From contig JALLBK010000221.1 of NCBI GenBank assembly GCA_036940085.1, positions 1 to 18,843 on the forward strand: 18,843 nt of DNA, written 5' to 3'. The DNA is from Discostella pseudostelligera (taxonomy: Eukaryota > Bacillariophyta > Thalassiosirophyceae > Thalassiosirales > Thalassiosiraceae). The position numbers were made by a program, and so were the translations under genes. Shown one piece after another: positions 1-8,114 of the stretch. How positions within the stretch are numbered: position 1 is the first letter of the stretch; each line of letters begins with the position of its first letter. A model generated the notes under the pieces. It searched no databases. It worked only from the letters and a program-made list of their open reading frames with translations, and was not told the origin of the DNA.

Positions 1-304
1 ACACGATGACGCATGTCCACTGCCTAACTTTGTACATAGGAATCCGTTTGGTACAAAAAGTGTACCCAAAGTTGGTCCAGAAGTACATAAAGTCTACATC
101 TGCTCTGTCGTAGCAGCTATCAGCCATCAACCAGTTGACCATGATCTCCGACGCCGACGACAATAATATCTAGGTAGATCTAGAGGTACCCACCACTCTC
201 TTCTCAACCATCAACGCAAGAGAGCACTAAAGGATCACTATCTTGCTACGCTACCGTCGGAACCCAAGAGTGATAGGTAGATGGTGATTTGAAGCTAGAC
301 GGTC
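1..304. other. Upstream region of the PrmA-like gene
   Basis: No gene is visible here. The stretch is the presumed promoter and 5' leader of the plus-strand gene starting at 305. It contains short GTAC-rich words near positions 30-95, including an inverted pair around 28-60, but nothing I can assign to a known regulatory element. Confidence 0.4.
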
Positions 305-2080
305 ATGAAGTCCCAACGACGTCATTCACTGGTCGATGTCGCTGCCGTCGTGGTCGTCGGCACAATCCTAGCATTCTCGCAGCAGCAACAACAACAAAAA
401 CAACATCGTCATCATCATTTATTGGTATTGGCCTTCCAAACCGCGACAACATCACCAACATCAACATTATTATCAAGATCAAACCCATCAAAGCAATATC
501 ATCATTATCGATCATGGACATGGCTGAACACAGTATCGAAAGAATCTACTGAAACCGCTCTCCACGGTGATAATCAAGACGTCTGTAATAACGACAATGA
601 TTTCGGCATTGACAGCGATAACGATGAAGTTGACGATTCATGGGTACTTCGACAAATTACCTTCTTGGGATTGACAGCCCAACCTACTGCCAAAAGCGAC
701 GACGAGGATGATGCAACAATAATGGAAGTGGGGGGTAACAATAGTGATGGCGTTGGTACATCTTTGGACGACGACGATTCATCGACGTCTCCAAACGCAT
801 TAGATGCACGTAATCTATCTGAATTTCTCATGGAAATTGGGGCATGTTCCGTCTCCATCACTGATTCCGATGCTGATACCGTCGATGAAAATCCACTATT
901 CGACGAACCCGACCTAGCATCCTCATTATTAGATGGTGATGAATTATATGAAGAATGGGCCATGGTTCTACCCGATCTAGCCGTGGGACGGAATCTCTGG
1001 AAGCGATGCGATGTGTCGGCCCACTTCCCGTCGTCATTTGATATACCCTCCATTGTTGATGCAGTACGGTATACCTTCCAATGCACATCCAATCCTCGAT
1101 ACAAAGTCGATGATGTGCCTGATTTGGATTGGATTGCACATGTCCAAGAATCATGGACGCCGATTGTTACGGGTGGGAAGAGTAAATTTATATTGCGCTT
1201 TCCGTGGCATGATGATGCGTTGGTGATGAAGGCATGTCAGGAGATGGAACGGAAGAAGATGCAGGAATTAATGATGAAGCAATTTGCAAGTGGTGTGAAG
1301 AGAGATGGTGCGGTGGTGCATTTTGGAGGGGGCGATTCTGTTAATGATGACGATAACGAAAACGAAACTCTAGAAGCTACAAGCGACAGTATGAAGAGTA
1401 AGAGGGAATATGTGCAGATTCAATTGGAGGGTGGCATAGCATTTGGAACTGGAGAGCATCCCACGACAAGATTATGTTTGGGTTGGATCCGTGACAAGGT
1501 AGAAGAAAGATTGGACAATAAGAACGAAGATGAAACATTGCACTTTCTGGACTATGGAGCTGGATCCGGGGTGTTAGGCATTGCTGCGGCCGCGGTTGTT
1601 AGGAGCTACAATGAACTACTAACCAAACATCGTCGTTTGCCGAGCAAAAAGTCAATTACAACAGTGGGAGTCGAGATTGATGCAGATGCAATACGTATTG
1701 CTAATGACAATGCAGTGAAAAACAATGTTGACATGAAGAACTATTTGCCAGACTACGAATCTTTAGATGGCGAGGCATTGAGTGTCGTAATGAGAGCAAT
1801 GCAACGAAAGCGGAACAAGGGGTTGATCAAGCCGTTACCTGCTGAATTGAATGGAGATATCTATGATGTGTGTGCTGCAAATATATTAGCTTTGCCCTTG
1901 ATTAACTTGGCGCCGACTATTGCTTCTTTGGTGAAAAGTCCTGGTGGGGAGATTGGTCTATCCGGTGTCTTGACTTCTCAAGCTCAGGCAGTTGTGGATG
2001 CCTACAGCGAGTTTTTTAACGATGTGAATGTCTCTGGAGAGGAAAATGGTTGGGTGCTGATAACGGGGAAGCGAAAATGA
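305..2080 (+). CDS. prmA: Ribosomal protein L11 methyltransferase (PrmA-type), probably organelle-targeted
   Basis: Single-exon frame of 591 residues encoding an S-adenosylmethionine-dependent methyltransferase of the PrmA family, which in bacteria methylates ribosomal protein L11. The family's N-terminal substrate-binding region is recognisable around residues 165-205 (LSEFLMEIGACSVSI, then ENPLF). The catalytic domain shows GIAFGTGEHPTTR from residue 377, the SAM-binding motif I LDYGAGSGVLGIAAA from 415, an acidic VEIDADA strand end at 456, and AANILALPL at about 524, which corresponds to the family's ANILA motif. The C-terminus (NGWVLITGKRK) also fits. Bacterial PrmA is about 300 residues. 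The extra length is an N-terminal leader, an acidic linker (residues 100-165) and an inserted acidic stretch near 345-365. The leader has a basic start, a hydrophobic core (about residues 9-23) and Ala-Phe junctions, resembling the signal-plus-transit peptides of diatom plastid proteins. Function is well supported; the compartment is inferred. Confidence 0.9.
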   Translation: MKSQRRHSLVDVAAVVVVGTILAFSQQQQQQKQHRHHHLLVLAFQTATTSPTSTLLSRSNPSKQYHHYRSWTWLNTVSKESTETALHGDNQDVCNNDNDFGIDSDNDEVDDSWVLRQITFLGLTAQPTAKSDDEDDATIMEVGGNNSDGVGTSLDDDDSSTSPNALDARNLSEFLMEIGACSVSITDSDADTVDENPLFDEPDLASSLLDGDELYEEWAMVLPDLAVGRNLWKRCDVSAHFPSSFDIPSIVDAVRYTFQCTSNPRYKVDDVPDLDWIAHVQESWTPIVTGGKSKFILRFPWHDDALVMKACQEMERKKMQELMMKQFASGVKRDGAVVHFGGGDSVNDDDNENETLEATSDSMKSKREYVQIQLEGGIAFGTGEHPTTRLCLGWIRDKVEERLDNKNEDETLHFLDYGAGSGVLGIAAAAVVRSYNELLTKHRRLPSKKSITTVGVEIDADAIRIANDNAVKNNVDMKNYLPDYESLDGEALSVVMRAMQRKRNKGLIKPLPAELNGDIYDVCAANILALPLINLAPTIASLVKSPGGEIGLSGVLTSQAQAVVDAYSEFFNDVNVSGEENGWVLITGKRK

Positions 2081-2510
2081 AAGGTCTCTGAAAGTTTGAA
2101 AGCCAATGGTGTGTTCCGGATGGGTAGCATGTCATAGCTTCAATCTTCAATCTCTTGCCAAAGAGTGAAACCCAATGAAGTGAAATATAACAAACGATTC
2201 CAACATGTCACGTTTTGCTTGCAATTATCTTCTTCTGCTAATCTCTTAGCACCCTGAAGATGAATAGTGAAGACGATCATTCTACTATATCTTCCTACAG
2301 CATTTGGTGCATCAGTTCCAAGGAGCGGTAGTAACTAGTAGTAAGGAGCGGTCTTCCCGCCATTTTAGCAACATCATTGTCGCCAAATCCGACGCAGATA
2401 CCTAGTAGATACGCCTATCGTACGCCTTAGGCTACGATTCTGCCTCCATCACCATGCCATGACAATGAGCTCGAGTACGAAGATATCCACACAGCCGGAC
2501 GCACACCGAA
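2081..2510. other. Intergenic region between the PrmA-like and LRR genes
   Basis: The two genes are tandem on the plus strand, so this holds the 3' end of the first and the promoter of the second. An exact ten-base direct repeat, AAGGAGCGGT, occurs at 2320-2329 and 2343-2352, flanking a TAGTAACTAGTAGTA stretch. No gene is supported. In-frame stops close upstream of 2511, such as 2466-2468, mean the following gene cannot extend further 5' without an unseen intron. Confidence 0.5.
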
Positions 2511-4723
2511 ATGACGGAAGATGATGTTAAGTCTATCCTATTGGCACTTCTGGGACCAATTGGGAGCAGTCTCCCCCCTGATGCTGATGTAATAGGGTGG
2601 CGACATCCGACAGGAACTACCGGTACCGGTGCATCGGATGCAAACGATGCTAATGTCGATCAATACAAACTACCCGTCTGTTCCTGGACGGGAGTTACAT
2701 GCGATCCCATTGATGACTCTGTAATAGGGTTGAATTTGGGGAATGGATTTTATACAAAAACTCTCTTGGGTTTGACCGACGATGTAGTTGGGGAAGATCG
2801 TGATGCACGGGTACTTGCTCCAGTTGACGACTTAATGATACTCAACAAAACAAGACGTCGTGAATCTACACTACCAACGGAATACAATAGGCGCGTCAGT
2901 GAAGTACTATCCCCATCATCAATATACCCTTCGTTTCCATCTGCACTTGGACAATTGCAATCCTTACGATTCATCAATCTATCCTCCAATCGATTACAAG
3001 GCGTGTTGCCGACTTCAGTACTACAACTACCCAAGCTTGAGATACTCGATATATCCTCGAATGATTTAGAAGGAACTTTTCCTCATATTGAATCAGGAGC
3101 ACTGCGAGTTTTGGATATGAGCAAAAATCGATTTCAAGGTCCATTAGATGAACATTTGTTTGGACATCCAGATGTTGGACCGAACACGGCTACCTATTTA
3201 ATGTCCTTGGTGAAATTTGACATTAGCCACAACGGGTTCAATGGAACAATTCCACTGGATGGTACCAGCGGCTATTATAATGCAAATACAAAGCGCGATG
3301 AATCTCTTCAAAATTTGCAGTACTTTGACCTTGGTAATAATCTATGTGAGTGAAATGCAAATCAATATTGTGGATGAATGTCACGCCAGCCAATGCTCAA
3401 CCCGCTGTTGTCATTCTAGTTACTGGTACAATTAGCAACAACTTTGGAAACCTTGATGCTTTACAAGGTCTATTCCTCGAGCACAATCGGCTTGTTGGCA
3501 CGATACCGAAGTCATTGTTTGAATCGAATCCATTACCCTTGGTTCAGTTATTCTTGCAGCAAAACTCATTGAGTGGTACACTGAGCGAAGATCTCGCCAA
3601 GCTTCCAAACTTGAAAGAATTGTACGTTGACGGAAACAAATTTACTGGATCCATCCCTCAGTCTCTATGCAGTTCCAAACTGAATACCGCATTCGTAAAT
3701 AACACACAACACTCCTCGGCGTGCGACGACATCTGCTGTCCAGCAAATAGTGCAAGTCGGGAAGGGGTTTACCCGTGTACGCCTTGCCCCGACGATGGAG
3801 GATATCATCGTTACATCGGACAACATGATTCCGTTTGTCGAGAGAGGATGAGTGAGGTAGAGATTTTAGATCTATTCTATGACTCGTTGAACGGAGATGA
3901 GTGGTTCAATGCAAGTTACTTCTGGACGAAGGGAGAGCCTGCGTGTGAACGTGAAGGCGTCGAGTGCAACGCAGAGGGACAAGTGACAAAAATTGTGTTA
4001 CCGTCATTAGGATTACGAGGTCCTATTACTCCTCAGTTAGGATCGCTGAGTGAGCTCCAAGTTCTCAACTTATCAAACAATCATCTAACTGGGTTCCTGC
4101 CGTCCGATCTGCGTTTCCCCCCACTGACAATACTCGATGTTCGTGGCTCTCGACTGCAGGGTGTGGTGCCGCCGTTGTTGTGTTTAAAGGACGGCGTCAA
4201 TGGAAATGGTAAATTGGACTCTTATGCCTGTGAAAATGTTGTTTGTCCGAGTGGAACATATTCACAAATTGGTCGAGCAGCTTTGCCCCAAAACGATGGT
4301 GATATTGCTATTCAGTGCCTACCATGCTATGACGACCACGCTCGCTTTTATATGGGTAGTGATCATTGCACTGACGTATTCATCGCTGGACTTCAAATTC
4401 GACGAAGTGAAGTTCGCCAGGGCCTTATCATCTTGATTCCTTTGATACTTGCAATGCTGACAATAATTGTGTTTGTGAAGAGACGACGGAAACAGCACTC
4501 CTCGAGTGCTTCGTCCGTAGACGACATGAGCCATGGAGATGATGAGAATCATGAAAATGAATATGATAGTGACGACCTTGCGCTCAGGGCAAGACTCTCC
4601 TCGCTATCGATAGAAGCTGATGATGACTGGACTGCAGCCGATTCAGAAGGAGAAGATTCACGCCCAATGAACCGGACACAACCACTCCCAGGTAGGAAAG
4701 CGAGGAGCCCGTATATCATATGA
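2511..4723 (+). CDS. Leucine-rich-repeat type I membrane protein, two exons (join 2511..3345, 3420..4723)
   Basis: Two exons joined over a 74-nt GTGAGT...CTAG intron (3346-3419) give 712 residues. The splice restores a perfect repeat across the junction (LGNNLFTGTI), which is why I chose this donor and acceptor. The predicted ectodomain is built twice. Module one has an LRRNT-like cap (CSWTGVTC, residues 57-64), about seven LRRs of the LxxLxLxxNxLxGxIP plant/oomycete type from about residue 143, and a Cys-rich stalk (DDICCPAN, then CTPCPDDGG). Module two repeats the plan with a second cap (EREGVEC near 454), about two LRRs and a second Cys-rich stalk (CPSGTYS, CLPC). A hydrophobic segment at about 613-631 is followed by a basic KRRRK stop-transfer and an acidic, Ser-rich tail of about 80 residues with no kinase. 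It is likely a surface binding or adhesion protein. No signal peptide is seen at the chosen ATG, so a missed 5' exon is possible. Ligand unknown. Confidence 0.85.
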
Positions 4724-4975
4724 TTCAAAATTAAACCTTTCACATAAAATCTATCGATTTAATGATTCTCATACCCTCTTTAACTTGCAAATGATTGCTC
4801 GGCAATTTTACCGCAATAACGTCTCTTGCTAGATTCCTCACTACATTTTCCAGTTCTCCAACATGACATCCCCATCTGCAACATCCCGTATCAAGAGTCG
4901 TGGAAAGTTGTACTTCTATCATTTTTGCTCTCTGAGGTTTGTTTCATATCTCGACGATCCATGTAAAATTAATGA
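4724..4975. other. Convergent 3' intergenic region
   Basis: The region lies between two stop codons of genes facing each other, so it should hold both 3' ends. A 60-codon minus-strand frame (4740-4922) is present but has no recognisable content and is best treated as chance. Confidence 0.5.
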
Positions 4976-5353
4976 TCACTGAGACTTCCACCCAGAAAAT
5001 ATATCCGGAATCTTCACATCAGGAATCTTCACATTCGGAACATCCGGATCAACATCCCCGTTCGCCATAGATCTCTCAATAAAACTCCCCACGGCACACC
5101 CTATCCCGAAAGCCGATCCAGCGGCTGCATTGGCACCTCGACCAGAACGGAAGAGTACAAATCCAACCGCGGCACCGACGGTGCCCCCAATGAGTGATTT
5201 GAGCACGAGAGCCTCGATGTGGTTTTCTATTCCAGGTGCAAGCTGCCAAGTTGGTTGGAATGTTGATGAGGAGGATGCGGGAGGGGGTGATAATGGCTCT
5301 GGTGGCGCCACTTCGCTCGTCTGCGGTGGTTTATCGGGGGATTCGGTCGCCAT
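4976..5353 (-). CDS. MIC10-like MICOS inner-membrane subunit
   Basis: Protein of 125 residues resembling MIC10 (DUF543), the small hairpin protein that oligomerises in the mitochondrial inner membrane to shape crista junctions. A Pro/Ser-rich N-terminus (1-40) is followed by two glycine-rich membrane segments, about residues 50-68 (SLIGGTVGAAVGFVLF) and 76-92 (AAAGSAFGIGCAVGSF), separated by a short basic loop (RSGRG). This is the MIC10 layout of two Gly-motif helices around a positive loop. The glycine spacing is looser than the GxGxGxG of animal and yeast MIC10. The C-terminus has three short V/I-P repeats (VPNVKIPDVKIPDIF) that I do not recognise. I chose the ATG at 5353 because its context (CACCATGGCG) is strong. 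The frame stays open upstream, with an in-frame ATG at 5485 that would add a basic 44-residue leader, but that reads into low-complexity DNA. The family assignment rests on topology and motif only. Confidence 0.7.
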   Translation of the reverse strand: MATESPDKPPQTSEVAPPEPLSPPPASSSSTFQPTWQLAPGIENHIEALVLKSLIGGTVGAAVGFVLFRSGRGANAAAGSAFGIGCAVGSFIERSMANGDVDPDVPNVKIPDVKIPDIFSGWKSQ

Positions 5354-5521
5354 GGTGGAGGTGGAAGGTCTGGTGCGAGGTGGAGGTGCTCGATTTTGGT
5401 TTTGGGGTTGGGGTTGGATGGGGCGGGGCGCGCGGGACGCGATGCTTAAAGATATTTGGCGGTTTTTGGCGATGGTCACATACATCTGGAATTCATATTG
5501 ATTTTGGAGGGTTGGTGAACA

Positions 5522-5554
5522 TTGAACTTGAACTTGAACTTGAACTTGAACTTG
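5522..5554. repeat. TTGAAC hexamer microsatellite, about 5.5 units
   Basis: Uninterrupted tandem copies of a six-base unit, five full and one half. It lies 169 bp or more upstream of the chosen MIC10-like ATG and, if read in the extended frame, would encode alternating Gln-Val, which supports the shorter gene model. Confidence 0.95.
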
Positions 5555-5969
5555 TGAGAGTAGGAGTAACTTATGTAATATGGCAGGTACAATGGCAATG
5601 AGACATAAAGACATAGTGACACAGTCATTGTAAACCCATAATGTCTGTCAAAGTGCAGCACAGCCAGTCCTTTTCCTCTTTCTCTCCATCATCGCGAAAG
5701 GAGAAGTGGCGCCAGAAAAAAAATGAGCATGACCATGAAAGGCTGTGAGTTGGCGGCGGAGATCGGCAGCGCAGGCGGCGGGCTGGAAACACACACTTCG
5801 GACTTCGCGCACTTCACAAGAAGTGTCGATGTTTGAGGAAATGGGAGGTCGACATCATAATATCGGCCAAAATTCAAACTCAGCGCGACTCTATGGGATT
5901 TGCATTGGTCTTGCAACGGCGGGCATCTTATTTGAATAGCAAGAACATCGCGTCTTCGGAATCGGAGCT

Positions 5970-5999
5970 TGTCGACTTGTCGATTGTCGACTTGTCGAT
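5970..5999. repeat. Two tandem copies of a 15-bp GTCGAC-containing unit
   Basis: TGTCGACTTGTCGAT occurs twice back to back, each copy holding the palindrome GTCGAC and a further GTCGA. It lies about 170 bp upstream of the plus-strand start at 6169. It could be a binding-site pair or a slippage product; the sequence does not decide. Confidence 0.85.
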
Positions 6000-6168
6000 C
6001 AAGTGTGGGGCCGTCGTGGTCGACGCCGTGGTAGTAGATAAAGCTACCTGTAGACAATAATCAGCTGCTGTTGTTGCTTTGATATTGTTGGATCGGCCTG
6101 CCTTCGCGTACCATAGACAATGTATGTTGCCAGCTGATATTACTCAACAAAAGCAACCCACAGCAACC

Positions 6169-8082
6169 ATGACGTCAATGTCGATCAAGGAACGGATACG
6201 GGCACTCAATCTTCAGAGTGGCGGTAGTGCTCCTGACTCCCCACCTCGACAAAATCATAACAATAATAGGCAAATCGCTAGCTTCGCGACGCCAGTGCCG
6301 TCACAATCGATGCCATTGTCGGCGGCGAAATCATCGATACCGGAACCTTCTTCGCCATCGCCATTGACGAAATCTCCACTGAGATCATCACCCACATCAG
6401 AGAAGGCGCAACTGTTCAAGGCAGCCAAGGTGATTCGGAAAGCATTTGATGCTGGGTCTGGTCCTAATTTTCTCGAGCCTAGCAGTCCCAACTCTCGACA
6501 CACTGCAGATGAAGCGGAGGAAGGGGATGACAGTTTCGGATTTGACAATTCGGCTGAATTTGATGCAACTGCGGCCCTGAAAGGTTGGCGTTCCAAAGGG
6601 ATGGCGATTGATGAACCTTCATTGCACGACGTTGGCTCTCATATCAATGAAATGATTGACAATGCATCAATTATTGACGACGACCCTACTACACCCGGCA
6701 TAGCATCACAATTAGAGATTCAAGATGCAAGTGCAGATTCTTCTCTGGAAAGGAAGGCATGTCGTGTCGCTGGTACTAGATCTCTTGCAAACGGGGGGGA
6801 AACCGCAACAGCTTATCATGATACCAATGACGAACTTCGAATAAGACCCACTGATGCTGTAAGTTCAGATGGAAAAATTGGCACTTCCTTGGGAAACGAC
6901 GTGGGTGAACTAAGATATGAATCAAAGTCATCATCTCAATACTCTATGTCCGGGGGGGGAACCTATCGAGCATACGCAAGAAGATCACGTCTTCGTTCTC
7001 CTCGGAGTCCGGGAACAGCATCGTCGGACATTCATAATTTCGTAGATGGGATGGATGGTGCACAGAGTGTGACATCTGCCCAGTCGGCATTGAGTCAGAC
7101 GTCATTATCACAAATATCATCGTTATCCACACGTGCTACTCGATTTTTGAAAGACAAGAAGGACAGGCGGAAGGAGGCTGCCTTCTTGACCACCGGTGGT
7201 GGAGAAGCAATTGATAGAAAGTTTGACGAAATGGCACAGGACATTGTACAAAACGCACTGCGGGGGGATTCGAAGGAGCCGATTCTACATAATGCTGGAG
7301 TGGACGTTAGCAAAAGCAATGAGAGTCTTTCCAATCATTCGAGCAAGGAGTGGAAAACCGGTGGTAGTATGGGAAGACCCCAGACAATTGATATTCGTCC
7401 GTCAATACCAAAACTGGGTGAATACATTTCTGACCTTAATAGAGATGTGGGTTACCATGATCAGTTCGACGCTCATTCGAACCACGATGAGCGTCAACTC
7501 ACACCAACTTATGACGAATTTCAACGAATCATCCCGATGAGTGAATTGAAAGATTACCCCACGAAAGATGCCACATCACAAAATCGATGCGACCAAACTG
7601 CGTCACTTGATGAAAGCAGCTGTTCGGAACTAAAAGCAAAAGATTTGTTCGATATATCCCGCAAGAGAGGGAGTGATCTGAAAAAAATATCCGCATATAA
7701 TCGGTTAGATGGTGCCGGCTCAGAGAGCCATTCCGAATTTACCCCCTTCCAACATGGCGTCGGCAAATCATTCGATACAGGCTGTAATGTATTGGAGTCT
7801 ATGAACCCCCTCCCACTGATTGAGTCGGCATTAAACGCCCTAAGTGCGAGGAGTCAAACGAATGGTGCATTTTTTGTCAATGCAAGTAGTGGTGTCGCTC
7901 GGAGCACCCCTCCTGATGATGCACCCTTTGACAAAGATGCAATACCCCCTGACGAACCCATTGGTGAAACGGTTGCCATTGAAGTCGAGTATGTGGAACA
8001 TGGCGATGAACATCAATCAGTTGCAGAGACGGATAGTATTTTTTCAGTGTCGACGAGAGATTTGGAATCGTTCAATGCTTAA
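6169..8082 (+). CDS. Unrecognised, mostly disordered Ser/Asp-rich protein
   Basis: Frame of 637 residues from an ATG in good context (CAACCATGA, A at -3). The same frame has an earlier ATG at 6121 and a further upstream extension to 6079, but those add only a short non-conserved-looking leader. I do not recognise the protein. The N-terminus carries a compact MSIKERIRALNLQ motif, similar in style to short ERIxxLQ-type motifs seen at the starts of disordered eukaryotic scaffold proteins. The middle is rich in Ser, Asp, Pro and Arg-Ser pairs (RSRLRSPRSPG near residues 280-290), a possible phosphorylation region. One segment looks folded or helical and basic-to-acidic, about residues 322-360 (ATRFLKDKKDRRKEAAFL, then IDRKFDEMAQDIVQNAL). 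The C-terminus is acidic. No membrane span, signal peptide or catalytic motif is visible. Its stop is 32 bp from the stop of the opposing helicase gene, so the two transcripts probably overlap. A scaffold or cytoskeletal role is only a guess. Confidence 0.75.
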   Translation: MTSMSIKERIRALNLQSGGSAPDSPPRQNHNNNRQIASFATPVPSQSMPLSAAKSSIPEPSSPSPLTKSPLRSSPTSEKAQLFKAAKVIRKAFDAGSGPNFLEPSSPNSRHTADEAEEGDDSFGFDNSAEFDATAALKGWRSKGMAIDEPSLHDVGSHINEMIDNASIIDDDPTTPGIASQLEIQDASADSSLERKACRVAGTRSLANGGETATAYHDTNDELRIRPTDAVSSDGKIGTSLGNDVGELRYESKSSSQYSMSGGGTYRAYARRSRLRSPRSPGTASSDIHNFVDGMDGAQSVTSAQSALSQTSLSQISSLSTRATRFLKDKKDRRKEAAFLTTGGGEAIDRKFDEMAQDIVQNALRGDSKEPILHNAGVDVSKSNESLSNHSSKEWKTGGSMGRPQTIDIRPSIPKLGEYISDLNRDVGYHDQFDAHSNHDERQLTPTYDEFQRIIPMSELKDYPTKDATSQNRCDQTASLDESSCSELKAKDLFDISRKRGSDLKKISAYNRLDGAGSESHSEFTPFQHGVGKSFDTGCNVLESMNPLPLIESALNALSARSQTNGAFFVNASSGVARSTPPDDAPFDKDAIPPDEPIGETVAIEVEYVEHGDEHQSVAETDSIFSVSTRDLESFNA

Positions 8083-8114
8083 TGTATCCGACTTAAGACA
8101 TGTGTTTTGCATAG

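Larger units (their letters stand above)
5354..6168. promoter_or_regulatory. Shared divergent promoter region with short tandem repeats
   Basis: This 815-bp gap separates the start codons of the divergent MIC10-like and 6169 genes, so it must contain both promoters. It holds a hexamer microsatellite (TTGAAC, about 5.5 units, 5522-5554) and a 15-bp tandem duplication (TGTCGACTTGTCGAT at 5970-5984 and 5985-5999). Reading frames of 64-122 codons occur on both strands (for example 5689-6057 minus) but show no domain and overlap each other, so I do not call them genes. Transcription start sites cannot be placed. Confidence 0.5.

Noticed and set aside
574..1226. Minus- and plus-strand frames overlapping the PrmA-like gene
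   Set aside because: They are shadows of the acidic/Ser-rich coding region; only the 305-2080 frame has conserved motifs.
3346..3435. Alternative LRR intron ending at the TTAG at 3435
   Set aside because: With the GTGAGT donor at 3346 this acceptor breaks the frame. The acceptor at 3419 keeps it and restores the LRR consensus.
4740..4922. 60-codon minus-strand frame between convergent genes
   Set aside because: No recognisable domain, short, and located where two 3' UTRs are expected.
5354..5614. Upstream extension of the MIC10-like protein
   Set aside because: It would translate the TTGAAC microsatellite as a Gln-Val run; the ATG at 5353 has much better context, and MIC10 proteins are small without a cleaved leader.
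5689..6060. Overlapping 64-122 codon frames on both strands of the divergent promoter
   Set aside because: They overlap one another, contain the tandem 15-mer, and show no domain or targeting feature.
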